Of a stretch of 39,987 bases of DNA, positions 16,468 to 21,212 are shown in pieces. A model generated the notes under the pieces. That model was given only the letters and a program-made list of their open reading frames with translations. It was not told the DNA's origin and did no database searches. Source of the DNA: a virus; the IMG/VR virus record IMGVR_UViG_3300044530_000503, positions 1 through 39,987 of that record. One strand, 5' to 3'. How positions within the stretch are numbered: the stretch's first letter is position 1; every line of letters begins with the position of its first letter. The position numbers and the translations under genes are program-made.

Positions 16468-17267
16468 GCTGCACCTCCTTCGGTTTTGATAGCGTCACGT
16501 TCTTCGATGATTGAAACCATGTGCTTGATAACCTCGTCCGCTTGTGCGGCCGTTAGTTGATGCGTACGAGTCACATTGTATGCTGACAGTACATTCCGCC
16601 AAGCATCGGCATCGAGTCCAGACTGTTTGAATAGTTCTGAAATCCTAAGAATTGTTATAGGGGACAAACGCTCCTCGACAGCAGGCGTTGGCTCCGGTGC
16701 GGGTGTCGCATTGGGGACCACATGCGCTGTCAAATCGATAGGAATATCCTGCGCTTCTTCTCGCGTGATCAGCCCACGCAAGACATCTGGGAAAGCATCG
16801 CGCAGACAAAAGCCTCGCGCTCGCATTTGCAGCATCCGTTGTGGATACTGCGACCATGGACCAGACTTGCCCCACAACCCAGCACGCTTAGCATCGGCAA
16901 CGGAAAACGTTGTGATAGAGCACTCGGGATTGTTTTTGCGCTTGGCAATGCAGGTCGCTACCATTTTGTCGCCTTCGCCTGATATCGTTTCCGTCACATA
17001 TTCGCATGCGTGTGACGAACGAACAAGGGCAAGAGCCGCATCTCCGTATACCGAAGGACGGCCGTTGATGACGGCGATTGACTGTAGCGCCTGCATTGGC
17101 CCAAGACCAATTTCGGCACCGTGCTGCATTGCGAGCAAACACGATTCCGGTTTCTGCCGAAATTCCTTGGGAGCAAATTCGCTCCCTGCGACCATGGAAG
17201 CAAACCGCATCGCTTCGTCAAGATTGCCTAGTTGCAATCCATGATTAGAACGTGAAACAAGATTCAT
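16464..17267 (-). CDS. recT: RecT-family ssDNA annealing protein
   Basis: The 267-residue protein has the RecT signature blocks SCLLAMQHGAEIGLGPMQAL, SIAVINGRPSVYGDAALAL, and GPWSQYPQRMLQMRARGFCL followed by RDAFPDVLRGL. RecT proteins anneal complementary single strands in phage recombination and replication. No RecE or lambda-type exonuclease partner was recognised nearby, although two neighbouring genes are unknown. SD AGGAG is 7 nt from the ATG at 17267. It is coupled to the SSB-like gene. Confidence 0.92.
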   Translation of the reverse strand: MNLVSRSNHGLQLGNLDEAMRFASMVAGSEFAPKEFRQKPESCLLAMQHGAEIGLGPMQALQSIAVINGRPSVYGDAALALVRSSHACEYVTETISGEGDKMVATCIAKRKNNPECSITTFSVADAKRAGLWGKSGPWSQYPQRMLQMRARGFCLRDAFPDVLRGLITREEAQDIPIDLTAHVVPNATPAPEPTPAVEERLSPITILRISELFKQSGLDADAWRNVLSAYNVTRTHQLTAAQADEVIKHMVSIIEERDAIKTEGGAA

Positions 17268-17277
17268 GCTGATTCTC

Positions 17278-17397
17278 CTAGCGTGTTACCCGAACCGTTG
17301 CAGTCCCGTGTTCATGCTGGTAGGTCACCGAGACCTCCGTTCGCATGGACTGGCATCCTGCAACAGATGCCAGCACTAACAGAATAACCCACTTCAT
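17278..17397 (-). CDS. Small lipoprotein (39 residues)
   Basis: The peptide starts MKWVILLVLASVAGCQSMRT, an N-terminal signal with a lipobox (VAGC, Cys15). The rest is a short beta-like tail (EVSVTYQHEHGTATVRVTR). It would be exported and lipidated. The ATG at 17395-17397 overlaps the upstream stop by 4 nt (ATGA), and the stop lies 10 nt before the recT start. Its size is like an Rz1-type outer-membrane spanin, but no partner gene is beside it. A role in surface exclusion is equally possible. Confidence 0.65.
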   Translation of the reverse strand: MKWVILLVLASVAGCQSMRTEVSVTYQHEHGTATVRVTR

Positions 17398-17858
17398 ACA
17401 GTAGGCCAGTCTGACTGAGATTGTTTTTGAGATTCTTCGTAACGATCCAAGTGAGCCCAGCGAACTCTCTTTAGAATCAGGTCTACATCTAGGCACATGC
17501 TGCGATTGCACATGCGACCGGTGTATTCTCCGATAGTAATGTTTTCGTTGTCACACCACTTGACTAACGTTTCGAGGGCAAACATTAGCTCGTTTGCAGA
17601 CCAATGTCCTACCTCTCTTAGCGAGGACGGCAGGAATACTGGATGAATCAAATTCGACCAGATTCTACGCCTGCTTGCATCGCACCACATAGCGGTGATC
17701 TCTTTGTCACTAAATCGCTCTAGGTGCTGTTTTAAAGATCGCAATCCGTCAATCGGAATGTGGTCCTTAAGCGGAAAATCCAAGTATGAATATTTGCTGC
17801 GAAGGACATCTACGGCCTGCGCGACTTCCTCCGGCCTGCATGTGATTGGATCAGTCAT
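17394..17858 (-). CDS. Protein of unknown function
   Basis: I do not recognise this 154-residue protein. It is mostly helical, with no signal or membrane segment. Several Trp, Cys and basic residues are clustered (MWCDASRRRIWSNLIHPV, CNRSMCLDVDLILKRVRW). It overlaps its neighbours on both sides (8 nt with the preceding gene, 4 nt with the lipoprotein gene) and precedes recT by one small gene, so it may serve recombination. The start is ATG 17858. Confidence 0.6.
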   Translation of the reverse strand: MTDPITCRPEEVAQAVDVLRSKYSYLDFPLKDHIPIDGLRSLKQHLERFSDKEITAMWCDASRRRIWSNLIHPVFLPSSLREVGHWSANELMFALETLVKWCDNENITIGEYTGRMCNRSMCLDVDLILKRVRWAHLDRYEESQKQSQSDWPTV

Positions 17859-18162
17859 TTTGGCTAGCCTCCTGAATTGTGCGCAGGTGCTTGTGGGCTA
17901 ATACTTGCGCCGTAGCCATTGTTGTGAGCGCTAAAATCTGATGCAACCGATCAACAATTGATTCGGGGTCGCCTTGGACGCGAACAATTACATCCAAGTC
18001 CGTTAACTTAATTCGGATCGCATCCAGATTCGCGCGCAGGGCATGAGCGGTATCGCACATCCCTTCGTTGCAAAATTGATCAATTGCCGCCTGCTGCACA
18101 TCGCGCCAGCAAGTGTCCGGTCCGATAACCTTGACTGTTTTTTGATACGGAAAGCTACCCAT
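17851..18162 (-). CDS. Small helical protein of unknown function
   Basis: The 103-residue protein begins MGSFPYQKTVKVIGPDTCWR and is predicted helical after residue 20, with a long amphipathic region (NLDAIRIKLTDLDVIVRVQG, ILALTTMATAQVLAHKHLRT). ATG 18160-18162 was chosen because AAGGAGG lies 6 nt upstream; the reading could extend to 18219 but has no SD there. It overlaps the next gene by 8 nt. No function can be assigned. Confidence 0.6.
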   Translation of the reverse strand: MGSFPYQKTVKVIGPDTCWRDVQQAAIDQFCNEGMCDTAHALRANLDAIRIKLTDLDVIVRVQGDPESIVDRLHQILALTTMATAQVLAHKHLRTIQEASQND

Positions 18163-18195
18163 TCCAAACCTCCTTGATAAAGCCAGCCAACATGG

Positions 18196-18244
18196 CCGAC
18201 CCCAGTCCCCCATTGCCACGGGCGCAATGGGGTGATGGGGGCGG
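18196..18244 (-). ncRNA. Strong GC-rich hairpin in a gap
   Basis: The gap 18163-18244 holds a two-part hairpin. The inner 9-bp stem pairs 18208-18216 with 18224-18232 (CCCCATTGC), with a 7-nt loop. The outer helix pairs 18196-18204 with 18236-18244 with one mismatch. It starts immediately after the stop of the upstream gene. No U-tract follows in the transcribed direction, so it is not a standard terminator. It may protect, pause or process the transcript. Confidence 0.6.
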
Positions 18245-18436
18245 TCAGTTCTTGATAATCATCGTCGATCTGCCTTGTCGATAATAAACGTGAAGGGATT
18301 CGCCCTTGGGGGCATCTTCTTTATTGAGATAGGCACCGCACCCGATCACCAAGAAGTCCTTGCCTGCATTCCAGTCCTGCAAAACTTCGGATTTCTTAGC
18401 GTAGTCTCTACCGTAAGCTGGCTTAATCGGAATCAT
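18245..18436 (-). CDS. Small conserved phage protein, function unknown
   Basis: The 63-residue protein begins MIPIKPAYGRDYAKKSEVLQ and ends STMIIKN. I recognise this pattern as recurring in small phage proteins of unknown function. The ATG 18434-18436 was chosen because ACAAGGAGTGT lies 5 nt upstream (AAGGAG to ATG spacing 8). It is one of the five genes with the repeated leader. Confidence 0.7.
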   Translation of the reverse strand: MIPIKPAYGRDYAKKSEVLQDWNAGKDFLVIGCGAYLNKEDAPKGESLHVYYRQGRSTMIIKN

Positions 18437-18441
18437 TTCAA

Positions 18442-18452
18442 ACACTCCTTGT
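18442..18452 (-). promoter_or_regulatory. Repeated leader ACAAGGAGTGT, copy 1
   Basis: The Shine-Dalgarno sequence of the gene starting at 18436 is embedded in ACAAGGAGTGT on the minus strand. The identical 11-mer precedes the genes at 18729, 19087 and 20092, and the gene at 19507 has one change. The extension beyond AAGGAG resembles the CsrA binding consensus (RUACARGGAUGU). Confidence 0.75.
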
Positions 18453-18459
18453 TAGATAA

Positions 18460-18729
18460 TTACTTAGAAAAACGAGCCGCAAGTGCTTTTTCAGCAGTTC
18501 TACGAACAAGATCTTCCTGAGCGCGAAACTTTTGGCGCTCAAAATTCACCCTAACCCACTTAGCAGAATCACCAATCCATTCCAGTACTTCAACAGCATA
18601 GCCATTATCAACAGCAGTAACCCGGATATCCCACTGATACCCAGCACGCTGCTTAGCAACAGTTTCTTCTTGATGACGGACCGCAAAACGTCCGGTAACA
18701 GCAGCGAAATGTGTTTCAAAATTCTTCAT
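18460..18729 (-). CDS. Small protein of unknown function
   Basis: The 89-residue protein begins MKNFETHFAAVTGRFAVRHQ and has a beta-rich middle (YQWDIRVTAVDNGYAVEVLE) and a basic helical C-terminus. ATG 18727-18729 sits behind ACAAGGAGTGT. The frame stays open upstream to an ATG at 18774 inside a hairpin, but this alternative lacks an SD. Function is unknown. Confidence 0.7.
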   Translation of the reverse strand: MKNFETHFAAVTGRFAVRHQEETVAKQRAGYQWDIRVTAVDNGYAVEVLEWIGDSAKWVRVNFERQKFRAQEDLVRRTAEKALAARFSK

Positions 18730-18734
18730 GAGTA

Positions 18735-18745
18735 ACACTCCTTGT
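18735..18745 (-). promoter_or_regulatory. Repeated leader ACAAGGAGTGT, copy 2
   Basis: This is the same 11-mer as at 18442, 5 nt upstream of the ATG at 18729. It lies directly downstream of the palindromic hairpin at 18747-18778. Confidence 0.75.
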
Positions 18746-18746
18746 G

Positions 18747-18778
18747 AAAACATGCCGACCGTTGTGGCCGACATGTTT
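18747..18778 (-). promoter_or_regulatory. Leader hairpin A with adjacent TATAAT
   Basis: In minus-strand RNA, 18778-18766 pairs with 18760-18748 in a 13-bp stem with loop ACAAC, ending in UUUU. Two positions that mismatch in the DNA palindrome are G-U pairs in the RNA, so the RNA fold seems to matter. TATAAT lies immediately upstream (18784-18779). A near copy with a 14-bp stem is at 19533-19566. It could be a 5'-terminal stabilising hairpin, an operator or a weak terminator. The rest of the gap 18730-18850 holds a T-run near 18817-18824 and no gene. Confidence 0.6.
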
Positions 18779-18850
18779 ATTATAATGATTGTCGTGATTG
18801 TGTATACATCAGTTTGAAAAAAAACTTATCTCATTGCCAGTGCGGCACGT

Positions 18851-19087
18851 TCAATTTGAGAATCCTAAAGAATCGCGCCAAGCTTGAACGCGTCGGTTTG
18901 CAATTTCAGTACGAGCAGCATTGCGAACTTTGGCTAGTTTGCTGCATGCCCAATGTTCAAGCAAAGACTTGCCCGCTTCTGCATAGCGAGGGCTGTCATG
19001 TATTACCACATAGCCGCCAACCGTTACGTCAAGGCCTACTGGGGTAAAACGACCAAAATTAGAAATGTGATAGGTAATAGTTTTCAT
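18851..19087 (-). CDS. Small protein of unknown function
   Basis: The 78-residue protein begins MKTITYHISNFGRFTPVGLD, with a beta-rich first half and a helical, basic second half (LLEHWACSKLAKVRNAARTE). ATG 19085-19087 follows ACAAGGAGTGT preceded by a T-run. It lies directly downstream of the structured RNA at 19103-19199. The first part resembles small phage proteins of the form MKTITY(x)ISxFGR, which have no known function. Confidence 0.68.
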   Translation of the reverse strand: MKTITYHISNFGRFTPVGLDVTVGGYVVIHDSPRYAEAGKSLLEHWACSKLAKVRNAARTEIANRRVQAWRDSLGFSN

Positions 19088-19091
19088 CGAG

Positions 19092-19102
19092 ACACTCCTT
19101 GT
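19092..19102 (-). promoter_or_regulatory. Repeated leader ACAAGGAGTGT, copy 3
   Basis: This is the 11-mer leader 4 nt upstream of the ATG at 19087. It abuts the U-tract (19111-19103) that ends the structured RNA, so the SD would be the first sequence after the tract. Confidence 0.75.
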
Positions 19103-19199
19103 AAAAAAAAAACACCGAGTGGGATAGCCGTACAAAGAAGTCGTGCCCAATTCCCCCTGCCAGCAACGAGCTGACAGAAGACGACGTCCCACTCAGTGT
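19103..19199 (-). ncRNA. Structured RNA ending in a U-tract (terminator or small RNA)
   Basis: In minus-strand RNA a 13-bp outer helix pairs 19199-19187 with 19124-19112, with one G-U pair and no mismatch. Inside it, 19185-19181 pairs with 19144-19140 (5 bp), and 19177-19170 with 19164-19157 (8 bp, loop UCGUU). Nine U residues follow the outer helix. This is the form of an elaborate intrinsic terminator, but it is much larger than needed. It begins 24 nt after the cleavage site of the hammerhead. No open frame of note lies inside. It could be a discrete small RNA with a ribozyme-made 5' end. Confidence 0.75.
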
Positions 19200-19210
19200 G
19201 TCGGTTGCGT

Positions 19211-19281
19211 ATTAATGCTCCCGGACGGGTGGCGGTCCCCGTTTCGGCCCCTGCCGGGGCCTCGTCAGCGGGATAATCAAC
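19211..19281 (-). ncRNA. Type I hammerhead ribozyme
   Basis: All invariant core bases are present in order on the minus strand: CUGACGA (19268-19262), GAA (19245-19243), the A-U pair 19242/19225, and C at 19224 as the cleavage nucleotide. Stem II is 19261-19256 with 19251-19246 (6 bp, loop GGCA). Stem III is 19242-19238 with 19229-19225 (5 bp, 8-nt loop). Stem I pairs 19269-19273 with 19223-19219, then a 2x2 internal loop, then 19276-19281 with 19216-19211 (two G-U pairs). Predicted cleavage is between 19224 and 19223. The UGA stop of the upstream gene (19279-19277) lies within stem I. Confidence 0.92.
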
Positions 19282-19507
19282 CAATACCGCAATCCTCAAG
19301 CTGATAGATGCTTTGAGCGTAATCGCTATCCTTAGCAGGACGGCCACAAATGTACCATCGAAGATCAGGAGAAAGTCGTTTTAATACCGATTCCACCTGC
19401 TTAAAGGCACCTTTTTCGGTCTTTGCATACGCTATAACTTTTACATTCTTCATGAACGATTGGCCGCTAACTTCCGCACTTGCTGTAACCAAAAAAGACT
19501 TGTTCAT
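19277..19507 (-). CDS. Small protein of unknown function, upstream of the ribozyme
   Basis: The 76-residue protein begins MNKSFLVTASAEVSGQSFMK and has alternating strand and helix (VKVIAYAKTEKGAFKQVESV) and a C-terminal SIYQLEDCGIG. The ATG 19505-19507 follows ACACGGAGTGT, a one-base variant of the repeated leader. Its stop codon is inside stem I of the hammerhead, so ribosomes ending translation would disturb the fold. Function is unknown. Confidence 0.68.
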   Translation of the reverse strand: MNKSFLVTASAEVSGQSFMKNVKVIAYAKTEKGAFKQVESVLKRLSPDLRWYICGRPAKDSDYAQSIYQLEDCGIG

Positions 19508-19511
19508 CTTA

Positions 19512-19522
19512 ACACTCCGTGT
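19512..19522 (-). promoter_or_regulatory. Repeated leader, variant copy 4 (ACACGGAGTGT)
   Basis: This is the same leader 11-mer with one substitution (A to C), 4 nt upstream of the ATG at 19507. The preceding ATCACACGGAG is shared with the helicase gene leader at about 14741-14751. Confidence 0.65.
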
Positions 19523-19532
19523 GATCTTACTT

Positions 19533-19566
19533 AAAACATGCCGGACCAATGTGGCCCGACATGTTT
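19533..19566 (-). promoter_or_regulatory. Leader hairpin B
   Basis: In minus-strand RNA, 19566-19553 pairs with 19547-19534 in a 14-bp stem with loop ACAUU, ending in UUUU. The same two G-U wobbles as in hairpin A are kept, while the stem is one pair longer. The element TATATT followed by AAAC (minus strand, 19572-19563) directly precedes and overlaps it. Confidence 0.62.
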
Positions 19567-19575
19567 AATATAAAC
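19563..19575 (-). promoter_or_regulatory. Palindromic -10-like element, second copy
   Basis: GTTTAATATAAAC is identical to 14778-14790. On the minus strand TTTCA lies 17 nt upstream of TATATT (19594-19590), the same spacing as at the helicase leader. It may be a promoter for the genes from 19507 leftward. Confidence 0.5.
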
Positions 19576-19601
19576 GGCAGCGTAGAATTTGAAACCCCAG
19601 T

Positions 19602-19853
19602 CTAGGGATTTTGCTCAAAAATTTTGTCCATAGCGGAAGAATACTGATGACCAACGGTTCGAGCTTTTCGTCGCATGTAATCCAGATCAGGGATTTCTTT
19701 CAGCCAAATGCGCGCCTCAGCCCCGGAGCTAACGTATTCTGGTGGCAATAGCTCATCGCCCAAAGCGTCTAGCCACTCGCACATCCAAAGTTTAGTTTCC
19801 TTGTTGAACCAAACCCGCTTCATGATTTGATTGTGACGCTTGAATGTGATCAC
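19602..19853 (-). CDS. Small protein of unknown function
   Basis: The 83-residue protein begins MITFKRHNQIMKRVWFNKET and has a Trp-rich beta part (LWMCEWLDALGDELLPPEYV) followed by helix. The start is taken as GTG at 19851-19853 because it overlaps the upstream stop (GTGA); the alternative is ATG at 19823 with no SD. I do not recognise the family. Confidence 0.6.
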   Translation of the reverse strand: MITFKRHNQIMKRVWFNKETKLWMCEWLDALGDELLPPEYVSSGAEARIWLKEIPDLDYMRRKARTVGHQYSSAMDKIFEQNP

Positions 19854-20092
19854 TTTGCACCGCCCATCATCTGCAAGTGCGCTTCCGCTTGTTCCTGAGT
19901 TAGAACAATATCGGTGCGCAGCCTGTGGCTAGTCGAAAGCAGCATGTACGCGTGCTTTCTTCTGAAAGGATTAAAAACATACAGCAGCGTTACACCGGAT
20001 CGAGCCCGGAATGGAACCTCAGTGCCGCCGCATCCGGGCACCCAGTGATCCATATTATTGGCAACTGCCAAGTTGTATTCCAGCGTATTCAT
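19850..20092 (-). CDS. Small protein of unknown function
   Basis: The 80-residue protein begins MNTLEYNLAVANNMDHWVPG and ends QEQAEAHLQMMGGAK. ATG 20090-20092 follows ACAAGGAGTGT, itself preceded by a run of 13 T on the minus strand. It is coupled to the next gene by a GTGA overlap. Function is unknown. Confidence 0.65.
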   Translation of the reverse strand: MNTLEYNLAVANNMDHWVPGCGGTEVPFRARSGVTLLYVFNPFRRKHAYMLLSTSHRLRTDIVLTQEQAEAHLQMMGGAK

Positions 20093-20095
20093 GAG

Positions 20096-20106
20096 ACACT
20101 CCTTGT
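20096..20106 (-). promoter_or_regulatory. Repeated leader ACAAGGAGTGT, copy 5, with T13 tract
   Basis: This is the same 11-mer 3 nt upstream of the ATG at 20092. On the minus strand a 13-T run (near 20107-20119) precedes it, giving a U-rich 5' side as at 19103-19111. U-rich sequence next to an SD can aid ribosome binding. Confidence 0.72.
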
Positions 20107-20123
20107 AAAAAAAAAAAAACGAA

Positions 20124-20396
20124 TCAAAGTTTTTCAATGTTTCCGCCGCCTAAGCTCGATAACCTACTGCGATGAGTGTTAATTTCAGATTCTTCATCCC
20201 CGTCCCTAACTCCTTCCACCACAATATCCTGATACGTTACCTTTTCCTTGTTTTTCACATAGCCAGCGCCGCGAGCAACCATTTTAGTTGTTATTGGCCC
20301 AACCTGTACAACTTCGCAGTTATACCAGCCGTGAACCTTGACTTTTTGCCCAACCTTAAGTTCTCCGGGTCCGTAGTAACCTTCTTGCATATACAT
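20124..20396 (-). CDS. First leftward gene; small SH3-like protein of unknown function
   Basis: The 90-residue protein begins MYMQEGYYGPGELKVGQKVK. The following strands (VHGWYNCEVVQVGPITTKMV) suggest an SH3/KOW-like barrel. The C-terminal 25 residues are charged and probably flexible. SD GGAGG lies 6 nt upstream of the ATG at 20394-20396. It is the first gene left of the divergent control region, so it should be among the earliest transcribed. Confidence 0.65.
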   Translation of the reverse strand: MYMQEGYYGPGELKVGQKVKVHGWYNCEVVQVGPITTKMVARGAGYVKNKEKVTYQDIVVEGVRDGDEESEINTHRSRLSSLGGGNIEKL

Positions 20397-20485
20397 ATCG
20401 CACCTCCATAGACTAGGAACAAGCGGAACAATAATATATAATCAAATGGAACGATGGCTGTAAACATTAATTGGAGTCAAATTTC
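20397..20485. promoter_or_regulatory. Divergent control region with overlapping promoters
   Basis: Rightward: TATAAT at 20437-20442 with a weak -35 (TAGGAA, 20414-20419, 17-nt spacer). Leftward: TTTACA (minus strand, 20464-20459) and TATATA (20440-20435), with an 18-nt spacer. The two -10 elements overlap, so RNA polymerase can probably use only one at a time. The rightward gene's SD (GGAG) is at about 20473-20476. The promoters are predicted by eye. Confidence 0.6.
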
Positions 20486-20905
20486 ATGAGCCGCAAGGAA
20501 GTAGCAATGACTTATAGATCAATACTTATTTGCTCAATACCGTGGCGCATCAAGCTGGGGCTAGAAGAGCTTTCCAGAAGCAAGGGCGTTAACGTCAGCG
20601 ATCAAGTCAACGAGGCGTTGATCCAGTACGTGATTCACAACAACGTAGACATGTCAAAGTATGTCGATCCGCCCCAGCAAAATAAACTGATGCGCGGACG
20701 CAAGCCGTACATGCGAAACAAGATTGCCTCCGAAGTTCTTGAACTGCTTCTTGGAGGTTCTATGCTATCCAGTGAGATTATCGAAGCGATCAAAGGGCAT
20801 TCAGTGCGATCAATCAGAAGCGTATTGACATATCTAGAACGTGCCGAACGTATATTCCGCACCAAAGAAAATGGCAAGATTCGTTGGCACGCTTCCGGTG
20901 CCTGA
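20486..20905 (+). CDS. DNA-binding regulator, the only rightward gene
   Basis: The 139-residue protein has a ribbon-helix-helix-like N-terminal part (RSILICSIPWRIKLGLEELS, then NVSDQVNEALIQYVI). It has a C-terminal winged-helix domain (about residues 80-139: IASEVLELLLGGSMLSSEII, SVRSIRSVLTYLERAERIFR). It probably represses or activates the divergent leftward genes. ATG 20486 follows GGAG with 9-nt spacing; an in-frame TTG at 20471 is an unlikely start. It is unlike classic CI repressors and has no integrase partner. Confidence 0.75.
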   Translation: MSRKEVAMTYRSILICSIPWRIKLGLEELSRSKGVNVSDQVNEALIQYVIHNNVDMSKYVDPPQQNKLMRGRKPYMRNKIASEVLELLLGGSMLSSEIIEAIKGHSVRSIRSVLTYLERAERIFRTKENGKIRWHASGA

Positions 20906-20959
20906 TTAATTAAATAAATAATGATCCACCACACATATGGTGGATTAATTAATTAATCA
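20903..20959. terminator. AT-rich inverted repeat between convergent genes
   Basis: Just after the regulator stop, ATCCACCA (20924-20931) pairs with TGGTGGAT (20938-20945) around a 6-nt loop. The outer arms (TGATTAATTAA and TTAATTAATTAATCA) extend the inverted repeat. It lies between convergent transcription units and could terminate both. Its low GC and lack of a long T-run make it a weak classic terminator; an origin or protein site is also possible. Confidence 0.55.
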
Positions 20960-21212
20960 GGCATTGATCAGCAGCCAACTTATTATTGTTTATTCCTGCC
21001 CCCTAGGGTTTTTGGAATTAATCGAATTAATCAAGGTTGCGTTTGACATCACCGGGATGCCACAACCCGACCCCCAGAGTGTGCCGCCTTCTTAGTTCTT
21101 CTATTTTGCCATTGCTGCCCGGTGGGTGTGGGCAAGGTTGGGCTGCGGGTGCTGGGTCAGGCTCCCTGCTGATCTTGGACAATTCCTGCTCGCTTGGTTT
21201 CTTCAAAGTTTT
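20906..21212. other. 307-bp intergenic region
   Basis: After the inverted repeat the region holds several ATTAATC copies, including tandem GAATTAATC at 21015-21023 and 21024-21032, and CCCTAGGG followed by five T (about 21001-21013). On the minus strand a 19-codon frame starting with ATG at the gp88-like stop (ATGA) encodes MKNFEETKRAGIVQDQQGA, with no supporting SD. The right half (21040-21210) is GC-richer and otherwise featureless. The repeats could be iterons of a replication origin. Confidence 0.5.

Noticed and set aside
16576-17244. Rightward open frame of 222 codons opposite recT
   Set aside because: recT is unmistakable on the other strand and is coupled to neighbours; the antisense frame has no domain or SD.
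20486-20905. Regulator considered as a temperate-phage CI repressor
   Set aside because: No integrase, excisionase pair, attachment site or Cro-like gene was recognised, and the domain layout differs from CI.
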